Source of the DNA: Sphingomonadaceae bacterium
GTDB taxonomy: Bacteria; Pseudomonadota; Alphaproteobacteria; Sphingomonadales; Sphingomonadaceae
NCBI GenBank assembly: GCA_021300355.1
Contig: JAJTEF010000010.1
Coordinates: forward strand, 1 to 44,847
DNA: 44,847 nt
Reading direction: 5' to 3'
Shown in pieces: positions 43,714-44,847 of the stretch (within the stretch, counting starts at the first letter, position 1; each line of letters starts with the position of its first letter). The notes beneath the pieces were generated by a model, which saw only the letters and a list, made by a program, of their open reading frames with translations, ran no database searches and was not told the origin of the DNA. Both the position numbers and the translations under genes were made by a program.

Positions 43714-43941
43714 ATGAACAAGCCAATTAAAGTTATAAAAGTCGGCAACAGTGCCGGTATGATTCTTCCCAAAGAGATACTCGCCAAGCTGCGGGTGTCG
43801 CTTGGCGACGATCTGTATCTGACGGAAACCGCTAACGGCTTTCACCTGACCCCAAGCGACCCTGGCTTTGAGGCAAAGATGGCGTTGGCCGAAACGATCA
43901 TGCGTGAGGACCGCGACATATTGCGCGTGTTGGCGCAGTAA
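43714..43941 (+). CDS. AbrB/MazE-fold antitoxin
   Basis: This 75-residue protein starts MNKPIKVIKVGNSAGMILPKEILAKLRVSLGDDLYL, the swapped-hairpin DNA-binding fold of AbrB/MazE/SpoVT antitoxins. The C-terminal half (TPSDPGFEAKMALAETIMREDRDILRVLAQ) is acidic and helical and probably embraces the toxin. The downstream Doc-like gene starts ten bases after its stop. It likely represses its own promoter through the palindromes at 43700-43716. The ATG at 43714 has no ribosome site, consistent with a leaderless mRNA. Confidence 0.9.
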   Translation: MNKPIKVIKVGNSAGMILPKEILAKLRVSLGDDLYLTETANGFHLTPSDPGFEAKMALAETIMREDRDILRVLAQ

Positions 43942-43950
43942 GGGCCGCAA

Positions 43951-44346
43951 TTGCCGTCGGCCATTCGAATTGAGCCCCATTGGCTCGACGCACGCGATGC
44001 GCTTGCCATTCATGACCGGCAGATTGCCGAGCATGGCGGGATTAGCGGTGTGCGCGATTCCAACTTGCTGGACTCGGCATTAGGACGGCCAGTGAACCAG
44101 TGGAACTATGGCACAGACGATCCCGCTGCACTGGCTGCGGCTTATGCTTATGGTGTTGCCCGGAATCCTCCTGTTGCCGATGGCAACAAACGCACGGCAT
44201 GGGTACTTGCGCGTTTGTTTTTGGCGCTCAACGGGCATACACTGACATTCGACCCACAGGACGCGACACGCATTGTGTTGGCCCTCGCCGCGGGTGAATT
44301 GTCCGAAGACGAACTCACCACTTGGTTCCGCGATCATCTGGCTTAG
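43951..44346 (+). CDS. Death-on-curing (Doc/Fic) family toxin with altered Fic motif
   Basis: This 131-residue protein is of the Doc type. It has LDARDALAIHDRQIAEHGGISGVRDSNLLDSALGRPVNQWNYG near residues 10-53, as in chromosomal death-on-curing toxins, and an ADGNKRTAWVLARLFLALNG segment near 74-93. The usual catalytic run is HPFxDGNKRT; here codons 44165-44194 read NPPVADGNKRT, so the catalytic His is Pro and the Phe is Val. Active Doc phosphorylates EF-Tu, so this copy may be inactive or altered. The TTG start at 43951 has AAGGG six bases upstream. It is coupled to the AbrB-type antitoxin. Confidence 0.85.
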   Translation: MPSAIRIEPHWLDARDALAIHDRQIAEHGGISGVRDSNLLDSALGRPVNQWNYGTDDPAALAAAYAYGVARNPPVADGNKRTAWVLARLFLALNGHTLTFDPQDATRIVLALAAGELSEDELTTWFRDHLA

Positions 44347-44355
44347 GGTCAGGAC

Positions 44356-44847
44356 CTAGGGCAACAAGTCCGCTGGCTGCGTGGGCTCGCTGAGTATCTT
44401 TTCCATCCGACGCCAGCGCTCGGCTTGGTCGGGATTGCCGCGCTCGATATAGCCACGCACGAGGTCTTTGCCCCAGCCATAGTTGATAACATAGCTGCGA
44501 TAATGGTCGGTAAACGCCACCGATTGTTCGGCGCGCGCGGGCGACAGCAATAGATATTTCTGCGTCAGTTCAAGTGCCTGCGCGCGGGATATTTCCCCGT
44601 CGAGATACATTTTCGCGATGGTCAACCGCGCGCCGGACAGCATCTCGGTCATTTGCTGCATTTTCCAATAGGCATCGGCAGACTTCGGATCGAGGCCAGC
44701 GAGCGGGTACAGAATATCCCGTTCGAACGCCAAGCGCTCCTCGGCTGGAAAGGCTAGATCTATGCCGTAATTTGCGCTGCCTTCGGAAAGGACGCTGGTC
44801 GGGCTGTAGAGCGGGTTGACCTCATATTCGCTCCACCCTTTTGCACG
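44356..44847 (-). CDS. C-terminal part of a large protein (DUF885-like/gluzincin-like), 5'-truncated by window edge
   Basis: The 163 visible residues run from the right edge to the TAG-side stop at 44356. They contain YSPTSVLSEGSANYGIDLAFPAEERLAFERDILYPLAGLDP, where SEGSANYG could hold the third zinc-ligand glutamate of an HExxH-type peptidase, and a long helical tail MTEMLSGARLTIAKMYLDGEISRAQALELTQKYLLLSP and FTDHYRSYVINYGWGKDLVRGYIERG. The N-terminal HExxH, if present, lies outside the window. I recall this tail in hypothetical proteins of sphingomonads, but no function is established. It converges on the Doc-like gene with a nine-base gap. Confidence 0.75.
   Translation of the reverse strand, partial: RAKGWSEYEVNPLYSPTSVLSEGSANYGIDLAFPAEERLAFERDILYPLAGLDPKSADAYWKMQQMTEMLSGARLTIAKMYLDGEISRAQALELTQKYLLLSPARAEQSVAFTDHYRSYVINYGWGKDLVRGYIERGNPDQAERWRRMEKILSEPTQPADLLP

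Noticed and set aside
43522-44034. N-terminal extension of the histone-deacetylase-like gene by 171 codons
   Set aside because: It would run antisense through the antitoxin and toxin genes, and the family starts at the MRLFFDPRQ position (43521).
1-44847. tRNA, rRNA, CRISPR, transposase, integrase, phage or restriction-modification genes
   Set aside because: I looked for T-loop motifs, regularly spaced direct repeats and typical protein motifs and saw none in the window.

Overview
The window is a gene-dense, GC-rich chromosomal segment from an alphaproteobacterium, most likely a sphingomonad (Sphingopyxis/Sphingorhabdus-like). This rests on the mix of alphaproteobacterial families (DivK, DUF3572, two DUF3035 lipoproteins, CtaA-type heme A synthase), on sucC sitting next to etfBA without sucD, and on small extragenic palindromes of types I associate with sphingomonads. 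No tRNA, rRNA, CRISPR array, transposase or integrase is visible.

Layout. 1-3273 (minus) is an acyl-CoA catabolic operon: acyl-CoA dehydrogenase, crotonase and an acyl-CoA synthetase cut by the left edge. 3454-6197 (minus) holds a FemAB-like acyltransferase, then an overlapping operon of DUF3572, a HAD-like protein and RidA. 6251-9174 holds DivK, L33, a GDT1-type membrane protein, Dps and a two-domain cold-shock protein. 9390-13453 (plus) is RNase D, lptC, a broken lptA, lptB and rpoN. 13454-17697 is a cell-surface polymer module with genes on both strands: nucleotidyltransferase, HAD-IB phosphatase, CDP-glycerol-transferase-like protein and flippase. An esterase follows.

18746-20472 is an AT-richer two-gene insert: a 70-residue protein made of two copies of one repeat, and a secreted FG-GAP/VCBS lipoprotein. 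20634-23799 carries rplM-rpsI, heme A synthase, a MerC-domain protein and a Fur/Zur regulator. dxs (plus) faces a long minus-strand run reading from 36644 down to 25807: M14 peptidase, GNAT, gpmA, purE, purK, folA, dipeptidase, ribF, ileS, lspA and two DUF3035 lipoproteins, many with 4-base ATGA overlaps. The right part has a DUF4136 lipoprotein, L36, a YihX-like HAD protein, sucC-etfB-etfA with a LiuR-like operator before etfB, a TonB C-terminal-domain protein, a histone-deacetylase-like amidohydrolase, an AbrB/Doc toxin-antitoxin pair and the C-terminal part of a large protein cut by the right edge.

The observations most worth a second look are the frameshifting internal deletion in lptA, the Doc-like toxin whose Fic motif lacks the catalytic histidine, the predicted leaderless antitoxin promoter, the palindromic elements that keep their outer arms while the inner stem changes in a compensated way, the small repeat protein next to the FG-GAP lipoprotein, and the surface-polymer module. 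I did not find a clearly new defence or mobile system.
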